From Aquimarina muelleri DSM 19832 (GTDB lineage: Bacteria > Bacteroidota > Bacteroidia > Flavobacteriales > Flavobacteriaceae): a DNA stretch of 64,000 bases. Positions 45,581 to 55,395 of the stretch are shown one piece after another. The stretch covers positions 1-64,000 of the forward strand of contig NZ_AUML01000034.1 of NCBI RefSeq assembly GCF_000430665.1, written 5' to 3'. The notes beneath the pieces were generated by a model that saw only the letters and a program-made list of their open reading frames with translations, had not been told where the DNA came from and ran no database searches. The first letter of the stretch is position 1, and the number at the start of each line of letters is the position of its first letter. Both the position numbers and the translations under genes were made by a program.

Positions 45581-46128
45581 CTCTGTCCTTCGATTGACTG
45601 AACATATGGTTCTTGGTTGTGTTCTAATTTTTCTTTTAAAATATTTCTAGCTCTTGCCAAATTTGATTTAGAAGTTCCGATAGATATATCTAACATTCCA
45701 GCAACTTCTTTGTGAGAATAACCATCTAATACATAAAGATTAAAAACTAATCGATACCGGTCTGGTAGTTGTTGAATGATTTTCAAAAGATAATCTAATG
45801 AGATTTCTTCTTCATTAACCTCTACTTCTGGTTCTTCAATCTGTTCTTCATTAATAATATCAAAAACTTTTTGTTTTCTATACTTTTGTAGTGCGGTATT
45901 AATAGTTATTCGTTTTATCCAGCCTTCAAAAGAACCTTGGTTTTTGTATTGATTTATTTTATCAAAAATGGTAATAAAAGCATCTTGTAAAGTATCTTCA
46001 GCACTTGAATAATCATTAGAATATTTTAAACAAACAGAAAATAATTTGCTACTAAATAACCTATACAATTGCTCTTGCGCCTGAGGGTTTTTTTTCTTAC
46101 ATTTTTTTATGAGTTGCTCTAAGCTCAC
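45577..46128 (-). CDS. ECF RNA polymerase sigma factor, RpoE-like
   Basis: 183 residues. Region 2 (about 20-90: LFSVCLKYSNDYSSAEDTLQDAFITIF, then FEGWIKRITINTALQKYRK) and region 4 (about 115-170: LPDRYRLVFNLYVLDGYSHKEVAGMLDISIGTSKSNLARARNILKEKL). An acidic linker with several Glu separates them. Its stop overlaps the start of the anti-sigma/barrel gene, which strongly suggests a regulatory pair. Confidence 0.92.
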   Translation of the reverse strand: MSLEQLIKKCKKKNPQAQEQLYRLFSSKLFSVCLKYSNDYSSAEDTLQDAFITIFDKINQYKNQGSFEGWIKRITINTALQKYRKQKVFDIINEEQIEEPEVEVNEEEISLDYLLKIIQQLPDRYRLVFNLYVLDGYSHKEVAGMLDISIGTSKSNLARARNILKEKLEHNQEPYVQSIEGQR

Positions 46129-46158
46129 CGATTATTTTTTTTGAAGGATCATATAAAT

Positions 46159-46575
46159 TTATAATACCGGTACTTCTATAATTAAAAACTGATTATCCCC
46201 ATTTTCATTTCGTCCTTGCCAAAATCTAAATACATAAGAATCTTCTTGACCTACAAAAAAATCAAAAGACGCTTCAATCAGATCTTTTTCCTCTAGTTCT
46301 TTACAATTATATTCATCTATTACAAGGTTAACAATAGATACTGTTCGTTCATTTCCTAATCTATTATAATCAAAACCAGAAAAAGAATGACAGTCTGTTG
46401 GTCTGTAGTAAGATACGGAAATTGTGTATGTTTCTCCTCGATTAAATTGATCCGGTAATGTTACCTCATGAACAGAAACTAATTCATAAAAAAATCTAGT
46501 GCCATCATCATCATTAGAACACCCAATAAATATAGTAACCAAAAAAAATATAAAAACTATTTTTATTCTTCTCAT
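46159..46575 (-). CDS. Small hypothetical lipoprotein, 138 aa
   Basis: 138 residues. Signal peptide with lipobox FIGC (Cys about 19) followed by SNDDDGT, a common flavobacterial export pattern. The mature part is beta-rich with paired Cys (TDCHS, YNCKE). I recognise no family. It sits upstream of the sigma factor gene on the same strand with 30 bases between, so it may be the first gene of that unit. Confidence 0.75.
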   Translation of the reverse strand: MRRIKIVFIFFLVTIFIGCSNDDDGTRFFYELVSVHEVTLPDQFNRGETYTISVSYYRPTDCHSFSGFDYNRLGNERTVSIVNLVIDEYNCKELEEKDLIEASFDFFVGQEDSYVFRFWQGRNENGDNQFLIIEVPVL

Positions 46576-46650
46576 GCTGTTTTTTTTTAATCGGATAACT
46601 CCTCTAATCGTATAGATGTTTTAATTTGAATAAGGTTGCTTTTAAAGAAT

Positions 46651-46680
46651 AAAAAAACCCCGAAAATTCGGGGTTTTTTT
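46651..46680. terminator. Bidirectional terminator downstream of recA
   Basis: AAAAAAACCCCGAA and TTCGGGGTTTTTTT flank a short AA centre (46651-46680), a very stable G+C stem with A and T tracts on both sides. It lies between recA and the small lipoprotein gene and ends the recA transcript on the minus strand. Confidence 0.92.
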
Positions 46681-46706
46681 TATTCTTCTTGTTTAGGGAG
46701 AAAAGT

Positions 46707-47744
46707 TTATTCTTTTGCAATTTTTATAGCCTCCTTAATTTTCCCTTCAAGCTCTTCCATAAGCTCTGGGTTATCATTAAGTAATGTTTTTACAGCATCA
46801 CGACCTTGGCCAAGCTTTGTGTCTTGGTAACTAAACCAAGAACCACTTTTCTTTATAATTTCATAATCTACACCAATGTCAATTATTTCGCCATTTTTAG
46901 AAATACCTTCGCCATACATAATATCAAATTCTGCAGTTCTAAAAGGTGGAGCTACTTTGTTTTTAACCACTTTTACTCTGGTTTTATTTCCTTGTACCTC
47001 ACTGTTACTATCTTTAATTTGTGTAGAACGGCGAATATCTAACCGTACCGAAGCGTAAAACTTTAGTGCATTACCACCAGTAGTAGTTTCTGGGTTACCA
47101 AACATTACACCAATTTTTTCACGAAGTTGGTTGATGAAGATCACAGTACAATTAGTTTTACTAATAGAACTGGTTAATTTTCGAAGTGCCTGAGACATTA
47201 ACCTTGCATGTAGCCCCATTTTAGAATCTCCCATTTCTCCTTCGATCTCACTTTTAGGAGTTAATGCAGCAACAGAGTCAATAACAATAATATCAATAGC
47301 ACCAGATCTTATTAGATTATCAGCAATTTCTAAAGCTTGCTCACCGTTATCTGGTTGAGATATGATCAAATTTTCGATATCTACACCTAGTTTTTCTGCA
47401 TAGAAACGATCAAAAGCGTGTTCTGCATCAATAAATGCAGCAATACCACCTCCTTTTTGAGCTTGTGCAATTGCATGTAAAGTTAGTGTTGTTTTACCAG
47501 AAGATTCAGGTCCATATATCTCAATTACTCTACCTCTTGGATAGCCACCAACTCCTAGTGCTAAATCCAAACCTAAGGATCCGGTAGAAATTACATCTAC
47601 TTCCTGGACAGCACTATCTCCCATTTTCATTACTGTTCCTTTTCCGTAAGCTTTGTCTAATTTATCTAAGGTAAGTTTTAATGCTTTTAATTTTGCGTCT
47701 TTCTCTGTACTCATTTGTTGTTCAAATATATCGGGATTTGACAT
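46707..47744 (-). CDS. recA: Recombinase A
   Basis: 345 residues. Walker A GPESSGKT (78-85), Walker [11 protein letters not shown], loop L1 [23 protein letters not shown], loop L2 [40 protein letters not shown] region, and an acidic C-terminal tail. ATP-dependent strand exchange and LexA co-protease in other bacteria. Length is typical of Bacteroidetes RecA. Transcribed alone with its own terminator. Confidence 0.97.
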   Translation of the reverse strand: MSNPDIFEQQMSTEKDAKLKALKLTLDKLDKAYGKGTVMKMGDSAVQEVDVISTGSLGLDLALGVGGYPRGRVIEIYGPESSGKTTLTLHAIAQAQKGGGIAAFIDAEHAFDRFYAEKLGVDIENLIISQPDNGEQALEIADNLIRSGAIDIIVIDSVAALTPKSEIEGEMGDSKMGLHARLMSQALRKLTSSISKTNCTVIFINQLREKIGVMFGNPETTTGGNALKFYASVRLDIRRSTQIKDSNSEVQGNKTRVKVVKNKVAPPFRTAEFDIMYGEGISKNGEIIDIGVDYEIIKKSGSWFSYQDTKLGQGRDAVKTLLNDNPELMEELEGKIKEAIKIAKE

Positions 47745-48179
47745 TGATATTAACTTTTGGCTAAAATACTATTTCTTTTTGTAGTTGAGATAGGGATTCT
47801 AAAATCATTATCAACAACAAAATAGGGTTGTTTTTGCCAGACTTATGTTTTATACCAGATATATGGTGTTTTACTTTTTGCCAAGCAATGCTTTGTTTTA
47901 TACTTTATAGATTAATACAGTAGCATATGGCACAATCTTTTTGAGGTATAACATACTATAGTACAAAAAGTAATATGTATTAAAAAGTTTCAGAAAGAGG
48001 AAGTTTCTTAAAAGAATCTTTTTACATAACCATGATAGTTGTACAATTATTACTCTCTATAATTGAAATGCAGAGAGATTAGATTTTTTTATTTTGATTA
48101 CATTTTTGAATATATGTATGCTATTTGTATTTTTACACCGATTAAATAATTTCTTTTTAACTTAAAGCAAGGGTATAGC
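47745..48179. other. Divergent recA / trhO intergenic region
   Basis: About 435 bases with no supported ORF. It carries the recA promoter (minus) and trhO promoter (plus). AACAACAAAATAGGGTTGTT near 47813 forms a small imperfect hairpin. I see no SOS-type palindrome that I could name. Confidence 0.4.
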
Positions 48180-49211
48180 ATGCAACTGTACAATAAATTA
48201 AGCGCAAAGGAAAGAGCAATTCTTATTGATGAAGCTGGTACCGATCGGCTCACGCTATCTTTCTACAAATACGCACATATTGGTAATATACAAATTTTTA
48301 GAAACCATCTTTTTATACATTGGGATACGCTTGAAGTTCTAGGTCGAATTTATGTTGCCAAAGAAGGTATAAATGCTCAATTATCTGTTCCAGCACCAAA
48401 TTTTGAAGAATTTAAAAAACATCTAGATAGTATTTCTTTCTTAGAGAATGTTCGTCTTAATATAGCTAGAGAACAAGATGCAAAATCCTTTTTAAAGCTA
48501 AAAGTAAAAATTCGTAATAAAATTGTTGCTGATGGTTTAAACGATACAACGTTTGATGTTACTAATAAAGGAGTGCATGTTGATGCTCAAAAATTTAATA
48601 AGCTTATAGAAGACCCAAATACTGTATTGGTGGATATGCGTAATCATTATGAAAGTGAGATAGGTCATTTTAAAGGAGCAGTTACACCAGATGTAGATAC
48701 TTTTAGAGATTCTTTAGATATTATAGAAGAAGATCTTAAGGATCATAAAGAAGACAAAAAATTAGTAATGTATTGTACTGGTGGGATACGATGTGAGAAA
48801 GCAAGTGCATACTACAAACATAAAGGGTTTAAAAATGTATTTCAGTTAGAAGGTGGTATTATAGAGTATGCAAGACAGGTTGAAACACAGGGTTTAGAAA
48901 ATAAATTTTTAGGTAAAAATTTTGTTTTTGATCACAGACGAGCAGAACGGATAACAGAGGATGTAATTTCTAGTTGTCATCAATGTGGGAAACCTTGTGA
49001 TACACATGTTAACTGCGAAAATGAAGCTTGCCATTTGTTGTTTATTCAATGCGAAGAATGTGCAAAAGCTTTAGAGAGATGTTGCTCGACAGAGTGCATG
49101 GAAATAAACAGGCTACCTGATGAAGAACAAAAAGCATTACGCAAAGGAAAAGGAAATAGCAATAAAATATTTAAAAAAGGGCGATCCGAAGCGTTGAAAT
49201 ATAAGAAGTAA
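48180..49211 (+). CDS. trhO: tRNA uridine-5-hydroxylase, rhodanese type
   Basis: 343 residues. N-terminal acylphosphatase-like/UPF0176 region (about 20-115: YVAKEGINAQLSVP), central rhodanese domain (about 130-235) with catalytic Cys in MYCTGGIRCEKASAY, and a Cys-rich C-terminal segment (SSCHQCGKPCDTHVNC, FIQCEECAKAL, CCSTEC). This is the TrhO/YceA family that forms 5-hydroxyuridine at position 34 of tRNA. Length close to E. coli TrhO. Single gene. Confidence 0.92.
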   Translation: MQLYNKLSAKERAILIDEAGTDRLTLSFYKYAHIGNIQIFRNHLFIHWDTLEVLGRIYVAKEGINAQLSVPAPNFEEFKKHLDSISFLENVRLNIAREQDAKSFLKLKVKIRNKIVADGLNDTTFDVTNKGVHVDAQKFNKLIEDPNTVLVDMRNHYESEIGHFKGAVTPDVDTFRDSLDIIEEDLKDHKEDKKLVMYCTGGIRCEKASAYYKHKGFKNVFQLEGGIIEYARQVETQGLENKFLGKNFVFDHRRAERITEDVISSCHQCGKPCDTHVNCENEACHLLFIQCEECAKALERCCSTECMEINRLPDEEQKALRKGKGNSNKIFKKGRSEALKYKK

Positions 49212-49273
49212 AATGAGAAAGCCAAAGATACTAGAGTAGATAATTTTTTTTATCCTCATTTCATAGTATCTTT
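49211..49273 (+). other. Interlaced inverted repeats after trhO (possible pseudoknot)
   Basis: AAATGAG (49211-49217) is complementary to CTCATTT (49255-49261), and AAAGATACT (49224-49232) to AGTATCTTT (49265-49273). The order 1, 2, 1', 2' is that of an H-type pseudoknot. Alternatively only one stem forms and serves as terminator, with the run of eight T in the loop. Confidence 0.4.
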
Positions 49274-49379
49274 AACGATTAAGATATTAGATAACAAATA
49301 TTGTTACTAATTATAGTAAGAATCCAATTTGTTGTGGTGTAAAAAAAACCGCAAACAAATTTCAATATAAATAGAAAAT

Positions 49380-50735
49380 ATGGGGTGTAACAGTTGTTCC
49401 TCCGCAAAAGACGGGCAACCGAAAGGCTGTAAAAATAATGGTACCTGTGGTACCGATGGATGTAATAAATTAACAGTTTTTGATTGGTTATCCAATATGT
49501 CCCTTCCTAGTGGGGCAGAACCTTTTTCTTGTGTTGAAATACGATTCAAGAACGGAAGGAAGCACTTCTTTAAAAATACAGAAAATCTTTCTTTGGCAAT
49601 AGGAGATGTTGTAGCTACAGAATGCTCTCCTGGTCACGATGTAGGTATTGTTACTCTTACTGGTGAGTTGGTTCGAATTCAAATGAAAAAAAAGAAGGTA
49701 GAAGTTGATAACGAAGAAGTAAAAAAAATCTACAGAAAAGCAACTCAAAAAGATATAGATATATGGCAAAACTCTCGTGATCAAGAAGATAGTATGAAGG
49801 TGCGGGCAAGAGAGATTGCAATAAGATTAAATCTACAAATGAAAATTTCTGATATTGAGTTTCAGGGAGATGGATCAAAAGCTACTTTTTATTATACAGC
49901 AGAAGAGCGTGTAGATTTTAGGCAATTGATAAAAGAGTTTGCACACGAGTTTAGTACAAGAATCGAAATGAGACAAGTGGGCTTTAGGCAAGAAGCTGCC
50001 AGGCTAGGAGGTATTGGCTCTTGTGGAAGAGAATTGTGTTGCTCTACATGGCTTACCGATTTTAGATCGGTAAACACAAGTGCAGCAAGATATCAACAGT
50101 TGTCTTTAAATCCACAAAAACTAGCAGGTCAATGTGGTAAATTAAAATGCTGTCTTAATTATGAACTAGATGCTTATATAGATGCACTAAGTACCTTTCC
50201 TAAAACAGATGTAAAACTCAAAACAGAAAAAGGAATAGCGGTATTTCAAAAAATTGATATTTTTAAAGGATTACTCTGGTATGCATATGAAGGAGAATGG
50301 ATGAATTGGCATAAAATCTCTGTAGAAGATGCCAATGAAATAATTGCTATAAATGGTAATAATGAAAAAGTACCCAGTTTAGAGGAATTTGCTTTAGAAC
50401 TTATTGAGGATACTAAAACAGAATTTGAAAACGTTGTAGGGCAAGATAGTTTAACACGATTTGATCAACCTAAGCATAACAAAAGAAGAAGTCGTAACAG
50501 AAAGAAAAGTAAGAACAGTAGAGTTTCAGGAAAAGAAACCATAGTATCGAACAAATCTAAAAGTAGAACTTCAGAAAAGAGGGTAGCAGTTTCAAATAAA
50601 CCAAAAAGTAAGACTTCAGAAAAGAGAGTAGTAGTTTCAAATAAACCAAAAAGTGGAGATTCTGAAAACAAAAAATCAAATAATCAGCGTAATAAGAAAC
50701 GTAGGTCTCGTAACAGAAATAATGACAAAACTTAA
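49380..50735 (+). CDS. ricT: PSP1-domain protein RicT
   Basis: 451 residues. Cys-rich N-terminus (GCNSCSSAKDGQPKGCKNNG), then the PSP1 domain (about 55-260) with CSPGHDVGIVTLTGELVRI and the Cys motif GSCGRELCCSTWL, later GKLKCCLNYE, known Fe-S ligands in RicT-like proteins. The C-terminal 80 residues are basic and repetitive, with three imperfect 15-residue units (SNKSKSRTSEKRVAV and relatives). In Firmicutes RicT controls RNase Y; its role in Bacteroidetes is not established. Overlaps gldH by 14 bases. Confidence 0.9.
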   Translation: MGCNSCSSAKDGQPKGCKNNGTCGTDGCNKLTVFDWLSNMSLPSGAEPFSCVEIRFKNGRKHFFKNTENLSLAIGDVVATECSPGHDVGIVTLTGELVRIQMKKKKVEVDNEEVKKIYRKATQKDIDIWQNSRDQEDSMKVRAREIAIRLNLQMKISDIEFQGDGSKATFYYTAEERVDFRQLIKEFAHEFSTRIEMRQVGFRQEAARLGGIGSCGRELCCSTWLTDFRSVNTSAARYQQLSLNPQKLAGQCGKLKCCLNYELDAYIDALSTFPKTDVKLKTEKGIAVFQKIDIFKGLLWYAYEGEWMNWHKISVEDANEIIAINGNNEKVPSLEEFALELIEDTKTEFENVVGQDSLTRFDQPKHNKRRSRNRKKSKNSRVSGKETIVSNKSKSRTSEKRVAVSNKPKSKTSEKRVVVSNKPKSGDSENKKSNNQRNKKRRSRNRNNDKT

Positions 50736-51213
50736 GTTTTTTTTAATACTCTTTATTGTAATAACTTTAACTTCATGCGATGATAAACAGGTTTTTGATG
50801 ACTATCAAAATGTTTCTGATGCGTGGGGAATGAACGAAAAAATAAGTTTTACACTTCCAGAATTAGATACAACAAAGACCTATAATTTGTTTATCAATAT
50901 ACGCAATACTAACGATTACAAATACAGTAACTTGTTTTTAATCAGCAAAATGCAATTCCCTAATGGTAAGGTGGTAACAGATACATTAGAGTATCGTTTT
51001 GCTACTCCCGATGGGCAATGGCTGGGCACAGGATTTTCCGATCTTAAAGAAAATAAATTGTGGTATAAAGAAAAAGTAAAATTCGAAGAAAAAGGAAATT
51101 ATATAATAACTTTGCAGCACGCTATGAGAAAGAACGGAGAGGTAGATGGCGTATCGTCGTTAGAAGGAATTACAGATGTTGGATTCAGAATAGAAAATAC
51201 ACAAAACCCTTAA
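50722..51213 (+). CDS. gldH: Gliding motility lipoprotein GldH
   Basis: 163 residues from ATG 50722, which starts the signal peptide; an upstream ATG at 50653 lies inside ricT and would bury it. Lipobox LTSC (Cys about 18), then DDKQVFDDYQ and a beta-sandwich typical of GldH. GldH is required for gliding in Flavobacterium and stabilises GldJ/GldK. The ricT-gldH-PBP1A order is common in this family of bacteria. Confidence 0.9.
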   Translation: MTKLKFFLILFIVITLTSCDDKQVFDDYQNVSDAWGMNEKISFTLPELDTTKTYNLFINIRNTNDYKYSNLFLISKMQFPNGKVVTDTLEYRFATPDGQWLGTGFSDLKENKLWYKEKVKFEEKGNYIITLQHAMRKNGEVDGVSSLEGITDVGFRIENTQNP

Positions 51214-51306
51214 AAAACAAGTAGTCTTTAATGTACTAAAGAATACCAAAAAGAGGATTAGTAAATTTCTGCGAACCAAGAACAATTAGAATTAAACAGC
51301 TAAAAT

Positions 51307-53643
51307 ATGGCAAAGGCAAAACCCAAAACAACAAAAAAAAGAGCAAAAGCTCCTGCTAATAATAATAATACTTTAAAATTTATAAAAGGATTCTGGATGC
51401 TATTTGCAACAGGAATTTTTTTAATAGCAATGCTATTTCTTTTAGCTAGTTGGGGGGTTTTTGGCGAAATGCCAAAATTTGAAGAGTTAGAGAACCCACA
51501 AAATGACCTTGCTACCCAAATTATTTCCTCAGATGGAGTACAAATAGGAACTTTTTTTAAAGAAAATCGTACTCCAGTTAGTTATGAGGAGTTACCAGAA
51601 CATCTTATAAATGCATTAGTCGCGACAGAAGATGCTAGGTTTTACGAACACTCAGGTATTGATGCAAGAGGAACCTTAAGAGCATTTGTTTTTTTAGGAA
51701 CAAAAGGAGGAGCCAGTACCATATCACAACAGTTAGCAAAACAATTATTTACAGGAGGGTCAAAAAATAAGATAGAAAGATATCTGCAAAAAATCCAAGA
51801 ATGGGTAATTGCTACACGTCTCGAAAGACAATATACCAAAAAGGAAATCATAACAATGTATCTTAATAAATATGATTTCTTAAATCAAGCAATTGGGATA
51901 AGTTCTGCATCTAGAATTTATTTCGGAAAAAACCCTAAAGACCTTAATAAAGAAGAAGCAGCGGTACTAGTAGGGATGCTAAAAAATTCATCGCTATTTA
52001 ATCCCTTACGAAGACCAGATATGGTAAAGACCAGAAGAGATGTTGTTCTTAACCAGATGGAAAAATATAAGTACATTACAGAAAAAGAGAGAGATAGTTT
52101 AAAAGGCTTGCCTCTTCAATTAGATTATTCTCCAGAAGGCCATAATGATGGAACAGCAACATATTTTAGAGAATATGTTAGAAGTTGGATGTCTAGTTGG
52201 GTAAAAAATAATCCTAAGCAAAAAAATGAAGAAGGCGAAGCAGAGTATTTTGATATTTATAGAGATGGGTTGAAAATTAATGTAACTATAGACTCTAGAA
52301 TGCAAAAATATGCAGAAGAGGCAGTCGAAGAGCACATGGCAAATCTTCAAAAAGAATTTGATAAGCAAGAAGAAGACAATAAAACCACACCTTTTAGAGA
52401 CTTAACAAACGCTGAGGTTGAAAAAATATTAGATAGAAGTATTAGATCTTCTGCCAGAAGAAAAATCATGCTTAGCCAAGGTAAAAGTGAAAAGGAGATA
52501 AGAAAATCTTTTGATGTAAAAACCAAAATGAGCATATTTAGTTGGAAAGGAGAAATTGATACTATCATGACTCCCAAAGATTCTATACTATATTATAAAA
52601 AGTTTTTACGCTCAGGATTAATGTCTGTAGAGCCCCAAACAGGGCATGTAAAAGCATGGGTAGGAGGAATTAATTACAAACATTTTCAATATGACCATGT
52701 ATATCAAGGAGCTCGCCAAGTAGGATCAACTTTTAAGCCTTTTGTCTATGCAACCGCAATAGATCAACTTAAGCTATCTCCATGCGATACATTGCCAGTG
52801 TCACAAATAACTATTTCTGCAGGTTCTCATGGTGTAATTGATACAGATTGGACACCAAAAAATAGCGATGGAGATTATGTGGGGTATATGAGTCTTAAAG
52901 AAGCACTAGCAAAATCTGTGAATACGATTTCTGCAAGATTATTAGATAGAATAGGACCAGAACCTATTGTTCGTTTAGCAAAAAAAATGGGAGTAGAATC
53001 AGATGTACTTGAGGTGGCATCTATAGCATTGGGATCTGTGGATTTAAAGTTATCAGAAATGGTAGGAGCCTATAGTACTTTTGCTAACCAAGGGATTTAC
53101 ACCAAACCCGTAACAATTACAAGTATCGAGGATAAAAATGGCGCAGTTTTATATCAATTTGTGCCAGAAACAAAAGACGTTCTTAGTAAAGAAGCGGCTT
53201 ATGTAACTATTAATTTGATGGAGGGGGTTACTCAATTAGGCTCAGGAGCACGCTTGCGTTCAGGAGCTTCTTCAAGATATGATTATAAAAATGTAATCAC
53301 AGGGCATCCATACGAGTTTAGAAACCCTATAGCAGGTAAAACAGGAACAACTCAAAATCAAAGTGACGGTTGGTTTATGGGTATTGTCCCTAACCTTTGT
53401 ACAGGAGTATGGGTAGGAGGAGATGATAGAGCAACACATTTTAAAGGGGTTAGGTTTGGTCAAGGAGCTACAATGGCATTACCAGTTTGGGGATTGTTTA
53501 TGAAAAAATGCTATGCAGATAAAACACTGGATATTTCTACAGGGGCATTTCCTAGACCAGAAAACTTAACTATCGAAGTAGATTGCAAAGTATTTAAACA
53601 AAATAATCGTCAAGAAGAAAATATAGATGAATTTAGTCTTTAA
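51307..53643 (+). CDS. Class A penicillin-binding protein 1A
   Basis: 778 residues. Cytosolic Lys-rich N-terminus, one membrane helix (about 28-52), glycosyltransferase family 51 domain (about 75-250) with the catalytic Glu108 in VATEDARFYEHSGID and TISQQLAKQL, and transpeptidase domain (about 420-720) with SxxK S474-K477 in VGSTFKPF, SVN in KSVNTISARL, and KTGTT at 678-682. Synthesises and cross-links peptidoglycan in the periplasm. Starts 93 bases after gldH. Confidence 0.94.
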   Translation: MAKAKPKTTKKRAKAPANNNNTLKFIKGFWMLFATGIFLIAMLFLLASWGVFGEMPKFEELENPQNDLATQIISSDGVQIGTFFKENRTPVSYEELPEHLINALVATEDARFYEHSGIDARGTLRAFVFLGTKGGASTISQQLAKQLFTGGSKNKIERYLQKIQEWVIATRLERQYTKKEIITMYLNKYDFLNQAIGISSASRIYFGKNPKDLNKEEAAVLVGMLKNSSLFNPLRRPDMVKTRRDVVLNQMEKYKYITEKERDSLKGLPLQLDYSPEGHNDGTATYFREYVRSWMSSWVKNNPKQKNEEGEAEYFDIYRDGLKINVTIDSRMQKYAEEAVEEHMANLQKEFDKQEEDNKTTPFRDLTNAEVEKILDRSIRSSARRKIMLSQGKSEKEIRKSFDVKTKMSIFSWKGEIDTIMTPKDSILYYKKFLRSGLMSVEPQTGHVKAWVGGINYKHFQYDHVYQGARQVGSTFKPFVYATAIDQLKLSPCDTLPVSQITISAGSHGVIDTDWTPKNSDGDYVGYMSLKEALAKSVNTISARLLDRIGPEPIVRLAKKMGVESDVLEVASIALGSVDLKLSEMVGAYSTFANQGIYTKPVTITSIEDKNGAVLYQFVPETKDVLSKEAAYVTINLMEGVTQLGSGARLRSGASSRYDYKNVITGHPYEFRNPIAGKTGTTQNQSDGWFMGIVPNLCTGVWVGGDDRATHFKGVRFGQGATMALPVWGLFMKKCYADKTLDISTGAFPRPENLTIEVDCKVFKQNNRQEENIDEFSL

Positions 53644-53644
53644 T

Positions 53645-53733
53645 CCACATTGTGGAGTTTAATTCTCCGAGGCTTACCTCGAAAATAAAAATATATTTAC
53701 GAAAGCATACCTCGTGAGCTTGCTCCGAGGGTA
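53645..53733. repeat. Cluster of REP-like palindromes
   Basis: Three inverted repeats in 90 bases: CCACA-T-TGTGG (53645-53655), CGAGG-CTTA-CCTCG (53667-53680) and TACCTCG/CGAGGGTA (53708-53733) with an inner GAGCTTGCTC. CTTACCTCG and CATACCTCG recur. This resembles dispersed palindromic repeats of bacteria. It could also help terminate the PBP1A transcript. Confidence 0.6.
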
Positions 53734-53840
53734 TTGATTAGATAAGTGTCTATCCATTAAATTATTCATAAAACTCGCGCTTTTCAAAGTATATAGCGCT
53801 ATTTTTTACTACTTTTAGTCTACAAAAAAAATAGTGTAAT

Positions 53841-54542
53841 ATGATTCGTAAAACGGTATCTGGTGTTACCGAGGCTTTGGTTGATATTAAAGATAATATG
53901 ACCTTTATGCTTGGGGGGTTTGGGCTATGTGGTATTCCTGAAAATGCTATCGCAGAACTTGTAAAATCTAATGTTAAAGGACTTACTTGTATTTCTAATA
54001 ATGCAGGAGTCGATAATTTTGGATTAGGTCTTCTTCTTCAAAAAAAACAAATCAAAAAGATGATTTCTTCTTATGTTGGAGAAAACGACGAATTTGAAAG
54101 ACAAATGCTTAGCGGAGAGTTAGATGTTGAGTTAATCCCACAAGGAACATTAGCAGAAAGATGTAGAGCTGCCCAAGGTGGATTTCCTGCAATTTATACC
54201 CCTGCTGGTTATGGCACCGAAGTAGCTGAAGGAAAAGAAACCAGAGAATTTGATGGTAAGATGTATGTGTTAGAACATGCATTTAAAGCAGATTTTGCAT
54301 TTGTAAAAGCTTGGAAAGGAGATGAAGCTGGAAATTTAATCTTTAAAGGAACCGCTAGAAATTTTAACCCTTGTATGTGTGGAGCAGCAAAAATAACTGT
54401 AGCAGAAGTCGAAGAGCTAGTTCCGGCAGGCACACTAAACCCAGATCATGTACATGTCCCTGGAATATTTGTACAAAGAATTTTTCAAGGAAAAAACTAC
54501 GAAAAAAGAATCGAGCAAAGAACAGTTCGTAAAAAACAATAA
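53841..54542 (+). CDS. scoA: 3-oxoacid CoA-transferase subunit A
   Basis: 233 residues. [16 protein letters not shown] and the [15 protein letters not shown] stretch are the family I CoA-transferase A-subunit signature. Moves CoA from succinyl-CoA (or acetyl-CoA) to 3-oxo acids such as acetoacetate, with subunit B carrying the catalytic Glu. The B subunit gene lies downstream, but a peroxiredoxin gene sits in between, an unusual arrangement. Confidence 0.92.
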   Translation: MIRKTVSGVTEALVDIKDNMTFMLGGFGLCGIPENAIAELVKSNVKGLTCISNNAGVDNFGLGLLLQKKQIKKMISSYVGENDEFERQMLSGELDVELIPQGTLAERCRAAQGGFPAIYTPAGYGTEVAEGKETREFDGKMYVLEHAFKADFAFVKAWKGDEAGNLIFKGTARNFNPCMCGAAKITVAEVEELVPAGTLNPDHVHVPGIFVQRIFQGKNYEKRIEQRTVRKKQ

Positions 54543-54578
54543 CATATCTTTTTTTAAAACATAAAACATACAAAAATC

Positions 54579-55220
54579 ATGGCAATATTACGATTAGGAG
54601 ACGAAGCTCCAAACTTTATAGCACAAACTACAGAGGGAGAAATAAATTTTCATAACTGGTTAGGAGATAATTGGGGAATTTTGTTTTCACATCCAGCAGA
54701 TTACACACCTGTATGTACTACAGAGTTAGGAACAGTAGCAAAATATACAAATGAGTTTGATAAACGTAATGTAAAAGTTGCAGCTCTAAGTGTAGATGGA
54801 TTAGAGTCTCATCATGGATGGATTAAAGATATTAATGAAACTCAAAACACAACAGTTAACTTTCCTATAATTGCTGATGAAAATAAAAAAGTATCCGAAT
54901 TATATGATATGATTCATCCCAATGCAGATAGTAAATTAACGGTACGTTCTGTTTTTATAATTGGACCAGACAAAAAAATAAAACTTACAATAACATATCC
55001 AGCATCTACAGGAAGAAATTTTGATGAATTATTGCGAGTGATTGATTCACTTCAGTTAACAGCATATCATAAGGTAGCCACTCCCGCAAACTGGAACCAA
55101 GGAGAAGATTGTGTAATTGCTCCTTCAGTAACTAATGAGGAGATCCCAAATCTATTTCCTAAAGGGCATAAAGAAATTAAACCCTATTTAAGAATGACAC
55201 CCCAACCTAACTTAGATTAG
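54579..55220 (+). CDS. 1-Cys peroxiredoxin, Prx6 family
   Basis: 213 residues. Peroxidatic C46 in SHPADYTPVCTTE, R in TVRSVFIIGPDKK and the long C-terminal dimerisation arm (PANWNQGEDCVIAPSVTNEE) of Prx6-type enzymes. Reduces hydrogen peroxide and organic peroxides; the extra Cys in GEDCVI is common in this group. Placed 36 bases after scoA and 175 bases before scoB, so likely expressed with them. Confidence 0.93.
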   Translation: MAILRLGDEAPNFIAQTTEGEINFHNWLGDNWGILFSHPADYTPVCTTELGTVAKYTNEFDKRNVKVAALSVDGLESHHGWIKDINETQNTTVNFPIIADENKKVSELYDMIHPNADSKLTVRSVFIIGPDKKIKLTITYPASTGRNFDELLRVIDSLQLTAYHKVATPANWNQGEDCVIAPSVTNEEIPNLFPKGHKEIKPYLRMTPQPNLD

Positions 55221-55395
55221 GGGTAGTTTCTAGAGAATAAAAAAAATAACGATTGCAGTAATAATAAAGACAGTTGTGGTTGTTTTTCTTTAAAATCTAT
55301 ATAGTAAAACAAGAACAGTATTCTTACACAGATTTAGAAAAACAAAAATTAACCAATCATTTTAACTCATTTAAGATTAGAAGGGGGATAAAATT

